34,512 nt of DNA from DASRDU01 sp035560235 (GCA_035560235.1 DATMAG010000074.1:1-34512); one strand, 5' to 3'. Positions 8,405-21,782 are shown, counted from the first letter of the stretch. A program made the numbers and translations. Notes: generated from the letters alone by a model not told the origin.

Positions 8405-9328
8405 ATGCTTTCAAGAAGAGAGTTCGGGAAGCTCGCGCTCGCAGGGCTTCCGTTATCAGTTGCGTTCGCGCAGGGCAGTTCAAAAATCGGCGGCGTGCGC
8501 ATCGGCGTGCAGTCTTACAGCTTTCGCACGCTTCCGCTCGATGACGCGCTCAAAGCGATGAAGGAGATCGGCATCGGCGAGTGCGAGTTATTCTCCGGTC
8601 ACGTCGAACCGCGCCCGAACTTCGGCCCCGGCAGCGGGCGTCCGCCGCAGGGCGCAGGCGGCCCGACGCCGGAGATGCGCGCGGCGATGCAGAAATGGCA
8701 GGAGGAACTGCGGCAGTGGCGCCTCTCCGTTTCGCTCGATCACTTCAGAGAGGTTCGTAAGAAGTTCGATGCGGCGGGCGTGAAACTGCAGGCTTACAAT
8801 CTCAGTTTCAATGACCGCTTCAGTGACGAAGAGATTGACCGGGGCTTTCAGATGGCTCAGGCGCTCGGCGTCAGGCTCATCACCTCATCCTCGACCCTCA
8901 CTGCCGCGAAGCGCGTCGCACCCTTTGCCGACCGGTACAAAATCACCGTCGCCATGCACGGCCACTCGAACATCACTGACCCTAACGAGTTCGCCAGGCC
9001 GGAAAGCTTTGCGGCGGCGCTCGGGATGTCGAAATACTTCGCCGTCAACCTGGACATCGGGCACTTCTTTGCGGCAGGCTATGATCCGGTCGCTTATCTC
9101 AATGAGCATCACGACCGCGTCACCAGTCTGCACCTGAAGGATCGCAAAAAGGACAATGGCCCGAACGTGCCCTGGGGCGAAGGCGACACGCCCATCAAAG
9201 CGGTGCTTCAGCTTCTGAAACAGAAGAAGTGGGACATTCCCGCCAACATCGAATACGAATATCGCGGCCAGGATGCGGTGGCCGAAGTGCGCAGGTGTTT
9301 TCAATACATCAGGGACACGCTGGCGTAA
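8405..9328 (+). CDS. Sugar phosphate isomerase/epimerase-like TIM-barrel protein, Tat-exported
   Basis: This 307-residue protein has the xylose-isomerase-like TIM-barrel pattern (AP endonuclease family 2 superfamily): GVQSYSFR at the first strand, a central region leading to VNLDIGHFFAAG, then SLHLKDRKK and WGEGDT, which usually carry metal or substrate ligands. MLSRREFGKLALAGLPLSVAFA is a twin-arginine signal, so it acts outside the cytoplasm. Residues about 75-105 are a Gly/Pro-rich stretch followed by a charged helix that looks like an insertion in the barrel; the next protein has a similar one. The AAGGAG at 8391 fits the ATG well. Paired exported isomerase and Gfo/Idh proteins are common in polysaccharide loci of soil bacteria, but the exact sugar is unknown. 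Confidence 0.82.
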   Translation: MLSRREFGKLALAGLPLSVAFAQGSSKIGGVRIGVQSYSFRTLPLDDALKAMKEIGIGECELFSGHVEPRPNFGPGSGRPPQGAGGPTPEMRAAMQKWQEELRQWRLSVSLDHFREVRKKFDAAGVKLQAYNLSFNDRFSDEEIDRGFQMAQALGVRLITSSSTLTAAKRVAPFADRYKITVAMHGHSNITDPNEFARPESFAAALGMSKYFAVNLDIGHFFAAGYDPVAYLNEHHDRVTSLHLKDRKKDNGPNVPWGEGDTPIKAVLQLLKQKKWDIPANIEYEYRGQDAVAEVRRCFQYIRDTLA

Positions 9329-9382
9329 GCGCAGAGCCGGACAGCCTGATAACTATCAACCAGTCAGATCAGAGGAGCTGCA

Positions 9383-11005
<1,623 letters not shown>

Positions 11006-11040
11006 AGTCGAACGCAACACGAGGCGCGGCCTCAATCCCT

Positions 11041-11140
11041 GCTTCCGGAAAGACATTGTTCGGAGTCCCAGCTTCAGCTGGCGCGTTGAAATACAAACAG
11101 ACCAGCTGAAGCTGGAACTCCGAACACTCTTTCCTGAAGC
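11041..11140. repeat. Long inverted repeat before the carboxylesterase
   Basis: The inner arms 11057-11081 and 11102-11126 match at 24 of 25 positions and carry the self-complementary word CCAGCTTCAGCTGG. The outer arms 11041-11053 and 11128-11140 match at 12 of 13. The whole could fold into one ~100-nt hairpin with a 20-nt loop, ending about 60 nt before the esterase ATG. Confidence 0.85.
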
Positions 11141-11201
11141 GGGCTGAATTCTCCACTTTCTCAATTGTTGTCTGCTGCAGTCACGATTCCTGGAAAACAT
11201 C

Positions 11202-12833
11202 ATGAAAGCCACACAACACAACAGATCAATTATCCTTGCGCTCCTGCTGACACTGATTCTGACCGCCGGAGCGTTCGCGCAGGATCGCGTCAGGATCGCT
11301 GATGGCACGCTCGAAGGTACTACGGACAAAAGCACCGGCGTTCGCAGTTTCAGGGGCATTCCGTTTGCCGCGCCGCCGGTCGGTGAACTGCGCTGGAAGC
11401 CACCGCAGCCGGTCGTGAAATGGCAGGGCGTGCGCCGGGCCGATAAATTCGGGCCGCGCTGCATGCAGCGCCCCATCTTCGGCGATATGAACTTTCGCTC
11501 TGACGGAATGAGCGAAGACTGTCTTTGCCTGAACGTCTGGACGCCGGCGAAATCAGGCCGCGAGAAGCTGCCGGTGCTGGTCTACTTTTACGGCGGCGGT
11601 TTTGTCGCGGGCGACGGCTCGGAGCCGCGTTATGACGGCGAGAGCATGGCGAAGAAAGGCATCGTCGCGGTCACGGTCAATTACCGGCTCGGCGTCTTCG
11701 GCTTCTTCGCGCATCCCGAACTGACGAAGGAATCGCCGCATCACGCTTCGGGCAATTACGGCCTGCTCGATCAGCACGCGGCGCTCAAATGGGTCGAGCA
11801 GAACATTGCGGCCTTTGGCGGCGATCCGAAGCGCGTGACGATTGCGGGCGAATCAGCCGGTTCAGTCTCGGTCAGCGCGCAGATGGCTTCGCCGCTCTCG
11901 AAAGGGCTGATCGCGGGCGCGATTGGCGAAAGCGGTTCGCTCCTCGGCACGCTCTCTGCCGTTCCGCTGACTGAAGGCGAACAGATGGGCATGAAATTCG
12001 CGGCGAGCCTCGGCAAAGGCAATCAGCCGTCGCTTGCTGAACTGCGCGCAATGAGCGCCGAACAACTGCTTGAAGCCACAGCCAGGCCCGGCCTGCCCTG
12101 GTTCACGCCGACCGTTGATGGTTATTTCCTCCCGAAACCGCCGCTTGAGATTTTTGCCGCAGGTGAACAGGCGCACGTGCCGCTGCTGGCCGGATCGAAT
12201 TCCGAAGAGATGGGCTATGTGGCCATTCTGGGTCGCGAAAAACCGACTGTCGAAAATTACCGCAAGGCGCTCGTGCGGCTTTACGGCGACAAGGCCGATG
12301 AGATCTTCAAACTCTATCCGGCCACGAATGAAACCGAGGTGATGGACGCCGCGCAGGATCTGGCAGGCGACCGCTTCATCAGCTACAGCACCTGGAAGTG
12401 GGTTGATCTGGCCACGAAGACGGGCGGCAAACCGACTTACTACTATCTCTACGCCCGCCCGCGTCCGCCGATGCGCCCGGAGATGGGCGATGCCGTGCCG
12501 GGCCTGGCGGGCGGCGTCGTGCGCGGTCAGCAGGCTGCGCAGCGACCACAATCGCGCGGCGCAGTCCATTCAGCCGAGATCGAATATGCGATGGGCAACC
12601 TCGACTCGAACAAGGTCTACGCGTGGACGCCGGACGATTACAAAGTCTCGAAGGTGATGCAGGAGTACTTTGCGAACTTCATCAAAACCGGCAATCCGAA
12701 CGGCAAAGGATTGCCGCAATGGCCGCAGTTCAGCGCCGGGCAGCGGATGATTATTGATGTCAGCACGCGCGCCGAAGCTGAACGGGTGCGGGCGCGCTAC
12801 GAACTCCTCGATCAGATCAACCGCAGAAGATAG
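11202..12833 (+). CDS. Type-B carboxylesterase, secreted
   Basis: This 543-residue alpha/beta-hydrolase belongs to the carboxylesterase type B family. MKATQHNRSIILALLLTLILTAGAFA is a Sec signal peptide. The oxyanion hole is seen in YFYGGGFVAGDG, the nucleophile elbow in GESAGSVSV (S218), the acidic residue in GSNSEEMGY (E336) and the catalytic histidine in VHSAEIEYAMGN (H456). The EDCLCLNVW motif is also diagnostic. In a locus with arabinofuranosidase and alpha-glucuronidase it may deacylate xylan side chains (acetyl, feruloyl or glucuronoyl esters), but the family alone does not show that. Confidence 0.9.
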   Translation: MKATQHNRSIILALLLTLILTAGAFAQDRVRIADGTLEGTTDKSTGVRSFRGIPFAAPPVGELRWKPPQPVVKWQGVRRADKFGPRCMQRPIFGDMNFRSDGMSEDCLCLNVWTPAKSGREKLPVLVYFYGGGFVAGDGSEPRYDGESMAKKGIVAVTVNYRLGVFGFFAHPELTKESPHHASGNYGLLDQHAALKWVEQNIAAFGGDPKRVTIAGESAGSVSVSAQMASPLSKGLIAGAIGESGSLLGTLSAVPLTEGEQMGMKFAASLGKGNQPSLAELRAMSAEQLLEATARPGLPWFTPTVDGYFLPKPPLEIFAAGEQAHVPLLAGSNSEEMGYVAILGREKPTVENYRKALVRLYGDKADEIFKLYPATNETEVMDAAQDLAGDRFISYSTWKWVDLATKTGGKPTYYYLYARPRPPMRPEMGDAVPGLAGGVVRGQQAAQRPQSRGAVHSAEIEYAMGNLDSNKVYAWTPDDYKVSKVMQEYFANFIKTGNPNGKGLPQWPQFSAGQRMIIDVSTRAEAERVRARYELLDQINRRR

Positions 12834-12861
12834 AGAGCCGTGAAAGCGCCAGGTAAACTCA

Positions 12862-12935
12862 TTCTCCATGATTTGCAGTGAGCAGTGTTTTGTCAGCCTG
12901 CCTCCGGCAAATAATGGAAAATTGAGAATGGAGAA
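12862..12935. repeat. Degenerate inverted repeat before the GH67 gene
   Basis: TTCTCCAT near 12862 pairs with ATGGAGAA at 12928-12935, and ATTTGC at 12871 has a partner GCAAAT near 12907, with the right arm about 14 nt longer than the left. The 19-mer at 12917-12935 is identical to 6644-6662, so this is a decayed member of the same element. A reading frame through it adds residues to the front of the GH67 protein that are probably not native. Confidence 0.6.
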
Positions 12936-12951
12936 GGCTTCCGACACTGTG

Positions 12952-15114
<2,163 letters not shown>

Positions 15115-15122
15115 ATCAGCAA

Positions 15123-15226
15123 AGAGAGATGACGGAACAAACGGAAATAACGAAACAAACGAAAGCTTCGTTGCCTGCGCCCTTTTTCGTCTGTTCCGTT
15201 ATTTCCGTTTGTTCCGTCATCTCTCT
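15123..15226. repeat. 42-bp inverted repeat between the GH67 gene and gudD
   Basis: Arms 15123-15164 and 15185-15226 are complementary at 40 of 42 positions around a 20-nt loop. The arms are made of the near-repeating words CGGAACAAA, CGGAAATAA and CGAAACAAA. The right arm ends 11 nt before the gudD ATG, so it occupies the translation initiation region. The left arm begins 8 nt after the GH67 stop. Confidence 0.9.
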
Positions 15227-15237
15227 GAGTCCCGACT

Positions 15238-16467
15238 ATGAAGATCACCGAGATTCGAGCGACAACCATCACTGTCCCGCTGGAAGCGCCGCTGCGTCAC
15301 GCGAACGGCTGCCACTGGGGACGATTTGTGCGCACCATCGTTGAGGTCGAAACCGACGAAGGATTGATCGGACTGGGCGAAATGGGCGGCGGCGGCGAAT
15401 CGGCTGAAGCCGTCTTTCGCGCGATGAACGGCTATCTCACGGGCCACGACCCGGCGCGGCTTGAAGAGATGCGCTTTCTGATCGCCAACCCGACGGCGTC
15501 GCTTTACAACAATCGCACGCAGGTGCTGGCCGCGCTCGAATTCGCGTGCCTCGATATTCTCGGCCAGAAATGGGGCGTGCCGGTCTGCGACATTCTCGGC
15601 GGGCGTTTGAATGACCGCGTGCCGTTCGCTTCGTATCTTTTCTTTCGTTATCCGAACAAGGACGGCGCGGGCGAGGTGCGCACGCCTGAGCAGCTTGTGG
15701 CCCTCGCGCGCGATTTGAAGGAGCGATACGGCTTCACTTCACACAAGCTCAAGGGCGGCGTCTTTGCGCCCGAGTACGAGCTTGAATGCTATCGCGCAGT
15801 GGCTGAGGAACTCGAAGGCGACCGCTTCCGCTTCGACCCGAACGGCGTGTGGTCAACTGAAACGGCAATCTGGTTCGGGCAGCAGATCGAAGACCTGCGC
15901 AACGATTATCTTGAAGACCCTGTCTTTGGGATGAACGGCCTGCGCCGCGTGCGCGAGAAGGTGCGGATGCCGCTTGCGACAAACACTGTGGTCGTCAACT
16001 TCGAGCAGCTCGCCGCGAACATTCTCGACACTGCCGTTGACGTGATTCTGCTCGATACGACGTTCTGGGGCGGCATTCGTCCGTGCGTCAAAGCGGCGGG
16101 CATCTGCGAGACGTTTCAGCTCGGCGTGGCGGTGCATTCGTCGGGCGAACTCGGCATCCAGCTCGCCACGATGCTGCACCTCGGCGCGGCGATTCCGAAC
16201 CTCTCGTTCGCGGCGGATGCGCACTATCATCATCTGACCGACGACATTATTGAGGGCGGTAAGTTCAATTACGAAAACGGCTCGCTTGCCGTGCCGACCG
16301 CGCCCGGCCTCGGCGTCAGGCTCGACCGCGAGAAGCTGGCCGAGTACAGCGAGCTTTACCGGCGGCTCGGCAACTATCCATACGATCAGGATCCGCTGCG
16401 ACCGGGCTGGACGCCGACGATTCCGAACAACCGCTTTGCCGATCCGAACGATGCGCGCAGGCCCTGA
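15238..16467 (+). CDS. gudD: Glucarate dehydratase-like enolase-superfamily enzyme
   Basis: This 409-residue protein is a mandelate racemase/enolase-superfamily acid-sugar dehydratase of the glucarate dehydratase type, converting D-glucarate to 5-keto-4-deoxy-glucarate. The KxK base motif is HKLKGG (K170, K172), metal ligands are FDPNGVW (D200), YLEDPV (E226) and probably N249 in LATNT, and the second base is H300 in VHSSGELG. The K172-D200 spacing of 28 matches E. coli GudD. There is no signal peptide, so it is cytoplasmic. It fits directly after alpha-glucuronidase, since glucuronate can be oxidised to glucarate. A glucuronate dehydrogenase is not obvious in the window. Its 3' end overlaps the convergent kinase gene by 82 bp. 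Confidence 0.88.
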   Translation: MKITEIRATTITVPLEAPLRHANGCHWGRFVRTIVEVETDEGLIGLGEMGGGGESAEAVFRAMNGYLTGHDPARLEEMRFLIANPTASLYNNRTQVLAALEFACLDILGQKWGVPVCDILGGRLNDRVPFASYLFFRYPNKDGAGEVRTPEQLVALARDLKERYGFTSHKLKGGVFAPEYELECYRAVAEELEGDRFRFDPNGVWSTETAIWFGQQIEDLRNDYLEDPVFGMNGLRRVREKVRMPLATNTVVVNFEQLAANILDTAVDVILLDTTFWGGIRPCVKAAGICETFQLGVAVHSSGELGIQLATMLHLGAAIPNLSFAADAHYHHLTDDIIEGGKFNYENGSLAVPTAPGLGVRLDREKLAEYSELYRRLGNYPYDQDPLRPGWTPTIPNNRFADPNDARRP

Positions 16468-19400
16468 AGCACAGCCTGCTGTTTCAGGATGTTTTCAGAC
16501 ATCTTTGACCACAGCGGTTCAATTCTTCCGGTCAGGGAGGCGATGACGATGGTCAGTTCGGCTTCATCAACCGGCTTGGTCACGTGCATCTGATAGCCCG
16601 CCTGCAATGCCTTCAGCCGGTCCTCAGCGCGTGCGTAAGCCGTCAGCGCAATCGCCCGGACGCCGCTTATCCGCCTGTCCGGATGCGCGCGCACACGCTC
16701 TATCAGTTCGTAGCCGTCCTCGCCCGGCATCCCGATATCGCTGACCAGCACGTCAAAGGGTGCGCCTTCCGGCGGCGCTTCAAGGGCGCTGAGCGCCGCC
16801 GCGGCGGAACCGGCTGTTGTCATCAGCGCCCCGAACTGCCGAAGCGTGAGCGCGATCAGAGCGCAGACGGCTTCATCATCATCCACAACCAGAATGCGCA
16901 GGCCGTCCAGCCGGGGCGCGGCGCTGCTTGTCGAGTGTCCTGCCACGGTGACCGTTTCGCCGCGTCCTGTTTCGCCTGTGCCGCCGCGCACGGCACGCAC
17001 CGGAAGTCTGATGGTGAAAGTCGCGCCCCGGCCTTCGCCTGCGCTCTCAACCCGGACTTCGCCGCCGTGCAGTTCCACGAGGTGCCTGACGAGCGCCAGC
17101 CCGAGACCCAGGCCGCCGAAACGCCGCGAGGCCGATGAATCACCCTGCCGGAAGCGGTCGAAGACGTAAGGCAGCAGGTCAGGGCTGATGCCCTTGCCCG
17201 TGTCGCTGACGACAATCTGCACGGCGGAATCCTGGCGGCTGAGCGCAATCCGCACGCGCCCGCCTTCGGGTGTGAATTTGATGGCGTTCGAGAGCAGATT
17301 CCAGACAACCTGTTGCAGCCGGTCGAAATCGCCTGTGATCTGATACGGCGTCTGATCGGCGTTCATCCCCGGAGCGGCATTGAATTCAACCTCCAGCGCA
17401 ATGGCACGGCTCTTGGCGGCAGGCCGCACGGTGTCGAGCGCAGAGGTGACGACCTCGGTGAGTTCGACCGGAGCGACTTCGAGTCTGAGTTTGCCGCTGA
17501 TGATGCGGGCCGTGTCGAGCAGGTCTTCGATCATCTGAATCTGCGCCCGCCCGCTGCGTTCGACGGTGTCGGCGAATTTTCTGATCCCGGGGTTGTCCCT
17601 GCGCTGCGCCTGGAGCATGCGCGTCCAGCCGAGAATCGAATTGAGCGGCGTGCGCAGTTCGTGCGAAACGACGGCCAGGAATTCGTCCTTCGCGCGCGTG
17701 GCCTGTTCAGCCACCTGGCGGGCAGCCTGTTCCTGCTCGTAAAGCTGCTGTTTTTCGAGCGCGACCGACGCAACCTGGGCCAGCTGCTGCAGCGCTTCGT
17801 CGGACTCGGTGAACTCTCCGGCTCTGTCTCCGATCCATTTGTCGGAAAGCTGCACGATGCCGAAGCATTCGTTGCGGCTGTCGCAGAGCGGCGCGGCCAG
17901 CCAGCCGTTCAGCGGTGCGTGTGTGCCGGATTCAGCGCCGAAAGCCCGCCACGCCGGATGCGTTTCGAGTTCCGCACGGGTCAGGCGCATCGTGAGCTTC
18001 TCGCTTGCGACCAGCCGGAAGAGGCTCTCCGGCGCGGCAAAATCGCGCCCGGTCGTATATTCGTTCGACCGGGAAGCCACCGTTCGCGCCCGCGTCCAGT
18101 CGCTGTTCTCAATCAGACTGACGGCGGCCACCCGCGCGCCAGTCAGGTCGCGCGCCTTGTCATTGATCAGGCAAATGACCTCTTCGACGGACGTGGCCGC
18201 GTTGATCTCGACTGCGGCGGCGTTGAGCTGCCGCAGTCGCACGGCGTTACGCTGTTCTTCAGCGAGACGGCGGGCCTGGGCCTCGCGCAGCGCCTCCTCG
18301 GCCTCCTTGCGCCTGGTTACATCGCTGGCGGTCCCGAACCATTCAACGATTTCGCCCTGCGCATCCAGCAGCGGGATCGCGCGCGAGAAGGTCCAGCCCA
18401 GCGTCCCATCCACGCGAATGACCCGGTGTTCAAGTTCGAAGATGCTTCTGGCGCTGATGGCCTTCTGAATGGTCGCCAGCACCTGCGGCTGGTCATCCGG
18501 GTGGATATATTTTTCCAGCCACGTGCGGCTTGGGTCTTCAGTGTCGGGGATGAAATCCCGGCCCTGCAGGAAGCGCATCTCCGTCCAGTCCGCGCTCATG
18601 CGATACACCACGTCCGAACTGGCAGTGACGAAGGCGCGGAACTGCTCCTCGCTCTGCTGCAGCGCCTGTGCGGCCCGGTCGCGCTCGATCACGATGCTGG
18701 CGATGTGCGCGCCGAACTCGGCAATGCGCCGCTCCCCTTCACTCGGCCCGCGCGCTTCGGCAAGGCAGAGCAGGAAGACGGCGCTGGCCCTGCCATCCGG
18801 CCCGAAGACCGGCTGCGAATGACAGGCTTTGATGCCGTGCGCCAGGCACAGCGCGCGCCACTCCGGCGACCAGTTTTCGCTGTTCGCGATGTCAGGGCAG
18901 GTGACCGGCTGCCCGGTATGGATGGCGGTCCCGCAGGTGCCGATGGGCACTTCGCTGATGGGCGCGCCCTGGATGGCCTGCCCGAAGGACGGCGCAAGAT
19001 GGGCTGAAAAGCTGTCGGCCATCGCGGAGCGTTCGGGGCTGGCGATGAGGACCGCGGCGCGCACTGTCGGCTCCAGGCGCGACACCGAATCGGTCAGTGT
19101 GTCGAGACACTCTCTGAGCGGGCGATTGGTGGCGATCAGTTCGAGCAGGCGACTCTGCTCGGCAAGCAGAGTCTCGTTCTGCTTGCGCCCGGTGATGTCT
19201 TCAACGATGGCGACCAGTTGCCGCGACGCGCCGTTCGCGCCGACAATCCTGGTCAGATTGATCCGCACCCAGACGAGCGCGCCTTCCCTGCGGACGTAGC
19301 GTTTCTCGAAGCTCACGGTTTCGCTGTCGCTGCTGAACAGTTCCGTGATCACGCGGATGTTCTCGGCCCTGTCATCCTCGTGAGTCATCTCCAGACACGA

Positions 19401-21323
19401 ACGCCCGAGCAGTTCGCTTTCGTCGTACCCGACAATTTCGCAGAACTTCGGATTGACCTGCCGCATCGTGCAGTCTGAGTCAATCAGCACCACGCCCACG
19501 CCGGCCTGCGCGAACATTGCCCGCAATCGTTCTTCCGATTCGCGGATTTTCTCTTCCGCCTCCCTGCGTCCGGTGATGTCAATCGAGACGGTAATCAGGG
19601 AGCGCACCTTTCCATTAGTGTCGCGGATGGCTGAAACGCTGTTGTGAACCCAGACCAGGGAACCGTCCCCGCGAACGTAACGCTTCTCGATTTCAAACGG
19701 CTCGCCTCCGGCGACCAGTTTCTCAAACAACTCCAGATTGCGCGGCAGATCTTCCGGATGTGTGATCTCCTGCATCCGCAGTTTCAGCAGTTCCTCGCGC
19801 GAATAGCCGGTGATTTCGCAGTAACGGTCGTTGACAGTGGTGAAGCGGCCGGTCGGGTCGGTTTCGGCAATCCCGCCGATGGACTGATTGACAATGCCGC
19901 GATAGCGCTCTTCGCTCTCTCTGATTACCTCACGCGCCCGCACCTGAGCCGAAATGTCGCGGAAATAGCAGACTACGCCGTTGCGCCCGTCGGGCAGCGG
20001 AATGCGGTCAATTCGCCATTCGTAATATTCGGTCACGCCGCGATCAATCCGGAACTCGGCTCGTTCGGGGGTAAAGTACGATTCGCCTGTGTCGAGCGTG
20101 TGGCGGAAGAGGCGCACGATTTCATCCGCGTATTCCTGCGGCCAGAGCAGATGCATCACCTCGTCGAAGTCCCGTCCGATCAGATTCGGGATGTCGCCAA
20201 AGACGGGCCGTGCGACCGGATTCACTTCACGAATCCGGAAGTCAGCGTCCACGAGATAAACGCCGAGCGGCGACTGATTGAGCAGCGTTGCGAACTGAGC
20301 CGCCGCGTAACGCAGAGCCTCTTCCGTCTGCCGGCGATGAATGGCAATGCCCGCGACGCGCGCGGCGGATTCAAGGATCGTCAGTTCCGTGCTGTCCGGC
20401 GTGCGAGGCTCTGAAAAGCAGGTGGCAAAAGTGCCGAGCAGTCTGCCGCCCGGCGAGAGGATCGGATGTGACCAGCAGGCCGCGAGCCGGTGTGTGGCGG
20501 CCAGTTCGCGGTAATTCTGCCAGAGCGGGTCGCGGGCAATGTCGCTCACGATGACGGGCGCGCGCCGGAAGGCGGCGGTGCCGCACGAACCGACGCCTTC
20601 ACCGATTTCAATTCCGTCAATCGCCGCGTTGTAAGCCTCCGGCAGACTTCTCGCAGAGCCGCAGTGCAGATGTGTCGCCGCGCTGTCGGCCAGCAGCACC
20701 GAGGCGCGCGCGCCCGGCAGCAGACCTTCGATGGTTTTGGTCGTCAGATCGAGAATCTCTGTCAGGTCCAGGCCGACAGCCAGCGCTTCAAGGATTCGAT
20801 GCTGTCCGGCGATCTGATCTTCCGCCCGCCTGCGCTCGGTAATGTCAAGCACGACCGCAACCAGTCCCAGGAATTCGCCGTCGGAACCGCGCAGCGCGCT
20901 GACGCAGCTTCTGGCCCTGAGAACAGAGCCATCTCTGCGAAGATAGTTCTTCTCAATCTCGAACTCCGACCCGCCCGCAGCCAGGCGGCTGATGGCTTCA
21001 CGCGTTTGCGCCAGGCTGTCGGGATGGGTGACATCCATAATGGTCATCCGCAGCAGCTCGGCTTCGGTGTAGCCGATCATCTCGCACCAGCGCTGATTGA
21101 CGAGTGTCAGGCGGCCTGCGGGATCGGCCTGCACGACGCCGGTGTTGGCCTGATTGACGATGGTGCGGAAGCGCGCCTCGCTTTCGGCCAGCTTCTGCTC
21201 GGCCCGGCGGCGCGCGCTCAGCAGCCGCGCCCCCTGCAGCGCGATGGCCGCCTGATTGGCCGCGACCTTCAGGAGCAGGGAATCGGCCTTGTCGGGAAAA
21301 CCCGGTCGCCGCGCGCCGACCAC
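16386..21323 (-). CDS. Hybrid sensor histidine kinase with multiple PAS and GAF domains (main part)
   Basis: This is the main frame (about 1645 residues) of a soluble hybrid kinase; no membrane segment is seen. Approximate order: end of a GAF domain (1-38), PAS (45-170), GAF (175-335), PAS (340-465), PAS (468-590), PAS (595-715), GAF (717-885), PAS (890-1010), GAF (1029-1190), HisKA with VSHELRTPLNS (H1221), HATPase with DRLQQVVWNLLSNAIKF and GLGLGLALV (1334-1440), and a receiver with SDIGMPGEDGYE (D1529). All catalytic residues are present. The apparent GTG start at 21323 is an artefact: the codon is the V of GAGIIVVGARR, and the true start is at 21757 before a 38-bp duplication shifted the frame. 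It is the last gene of a four-gene signalling operon. Its 3' end overlaps gudD by 82 bp in antisense. Confidence 0.88.
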   Translation of the reverse strand: MVGARRPGFPDKADSLLLKVAANQAAIALQGARLLSARRRAEQKLAESEARFRTIVNQANTGVVQADPAGRLTLVNQRWCEMIGYTEAELLRMTIMDVTHPDSLAQTREAISRLAAGGSEFEIEKNYLRRDGSVLRARSCVSALRGSDGEFLGLVAVVLDITERRRAEDQIAGQHRILEALAVGLDLTEILDLTTKTIEGLLPGARASVLLADSAATHLHCGSARSLPEAYNAAIDGIEIGEGVGSCGTAAFRRAPVIVSDIARDPLWQNYRELAATHRLAACWSHPILSPGGRLLGTFATCFSEPRTPDSTELTILESAARVAGIAIHRRQTEEALRYAAAQFATLLNQSPLGVYLVDADFRIREVNPVARPVFGDIPNLIGRDFDEVMHLLWPQEYADEIVRLFRHTLDTGESYFTPERAEFRIDRGVTEYYEWRIDRIPLPDGRNGVVCYFRDISAQVRAREVIRESEERYRGIVNQSIGGIAETDPTGRFTTVNDRYCEITGYSREELLKLRMQEITHPEDLPRNLELFEKLVAGGEPFEIEKRYVRGDGSLVWVHNSVSAIRDTNGKVRSLITVSIDITGRREAEEKIRESEERLRAMFAQAGVGVVLIDSDCTMRQVNPKFCEIVGYDESELLGRSCLEMTHEDDRAENIRVITELFSSDSETVSFEKRYVRREGALVWVRINLTRIVGANGASRQLVAIVEDITGRKQNETLLAEQSRLLELIATNRPLRECLDTLTDSVSRLEPTVRAAVLIASPERSAMADSFSAHLAPSFGQAIQGAPISEVPIGTCGTAIHTGQPVTCPDIANSENWSPEWRALCLAHGIKACHSQPVFGPDGRASAVFLLCLAEARGPSEGERRIAEFGAHIASIVIERDRAAQALQQSEEQFRAFVTASSDVVYRMSADWTEMRFLQGRDFIPDTEDPSRTWLEKYIHPDDQPQVLATIQKAISARSIFELEHRVIRVDGTLGWTFSRAIPLLDAQGEIVEWFGTASDVTRRKEAEEALREAQARRLAEEQRNAVRLRQLNAAAVEINAATSVEEVICLINDKARDLTGARVAAVSLIENSDWTRARTVASRSNEYTTGRDFAAPESLFRLVASEKLTMRLTRAELETHPAWRAFGAESGTHAPLNGWLAAPLCDSRNECFGIVQLSDKWIGDRAGEFTESDEALQQLAQVASVALEKQQLYEQEQAARQVAEQATRAKDEFLAVVSHELRTPLNSILGWTRMLQAQRRDNPGIRKFADTVERSGRAQIQMIEDLLDTARIISGKLRLEVAPVELTEVVTSALDTVRPAAKSRAIALEVEFNAAPGMNADQTPYQITGDFDRLQQVVWNLLSNAIKFTPEGGRVRIALSRQDSAVQIVVSDTGKGISPDLLPYVFDRFRQGDSSASRRFGGLGLGLALVRHLVELHGGEVRVESAGEGRGATFTIRLPVRAVRGGTGETGRGETVTVAGHSTSSAAPRLDGLRILVVDDDEAVCALIALTLRQFGALMTTAGSAAAALSALEAPPEGAPFDVLVSDIGMPGEDGYELIERVRAHPDRRISGVRAIALTAYARAEDRLKALQAGYQMHVTKPVDEAELTIVIASLTGRIEPLWSKMSENILKQQAVLQGLRASFGSAKRLFGIVGVQPGRSGS

Positions 21324-21757
21324 AATGATTCCTGCTCCCTCTTCAAGCCCGAGACGGCCACAATGATTCCTGCTCCCTTTTCAAGCCCGAGACGGCAACT
21401 TGCGATTGTCAGCTCTCCGTTCCCGAACGGGTCAGGCACCAGACGCGATGAAGCGTCCGCGCCTGGATCCAGCCACCCGGCGAGCCTCCGGCCGATTTCT
21501 GCCGGCTGAAGGTCAGCCTGCTGCCCGGCTGCCCGGACTGCTTCGAACGGAGCGCCGGAGTCTTCCAGCCGGGCATAGATGAACTCCAGGCGCAGCAGTC
21601 CTGACAGCGCATCGAGCAGGATTGTGACGATCTCAGACGGCTCGCGTCCGGTCCAGATCGCGGGCAGCGCAAGGAGGCTGACCAGGTCATTGATGCAGTT
21701 CTGAAGCCGCCGGATCTCTTCAGTCCTGTTTGTTGTCTGCGTTCCTGTCTCTGTCAT
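21269..21757 (-). pseudogene. N-terminal GAF part of the hybrid kinase, separated by a frameshift
   Basis: From the ATG at 21757, with GGGAGG as a strong ribosome-binding site, the frame encodes a coiled start and most of a GAF domain (LVSLLALPAIWTGREP to ASCRLGLEKGAGIIV). It then leaves frame in the second copy of a 38-bp tandem duplication and stops at 21269. Removing one copy joins it to the main kinase frame as RLGLEEGAGIIVVGARRPGF, a normal GAF ending. So this and 16386-21323 are one gene of roughly 1790 residues, broken either in the organism or in the assembly. Confidence 0.8.
21320..21396. repeat. 38-bp tandem duplication causing a frameshift
   Basis: The block 21321-21358 is repeated at 21359-21396 with a single mismatch (C at 21341, T at 21379). 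The 38-bp period is not a multiple of three and shifts the kinase reading frame. Both copies read as the GAF-domain peptide GAGIIV in the appropriate frame, which shows the unit came from this gene. Confidence 0.92.
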
Positions 21758-21782
21758 CTTTGCCTCCCTGCGGTGCCTGTCA

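Noticed and set aside
12868..12951. Earlier start of the GH67 gene
   Set aside because: The extra residues come from repeat DNA and would bury the signal peptide.
17313..19007. 564-codon plus-strand open frame
   Set aside because: It is antisense to the PAS/GAF kinase, whose motifs are unmistakable; the frame is a by-product of high GC and has Arg/Ala-rich nonsense composition.
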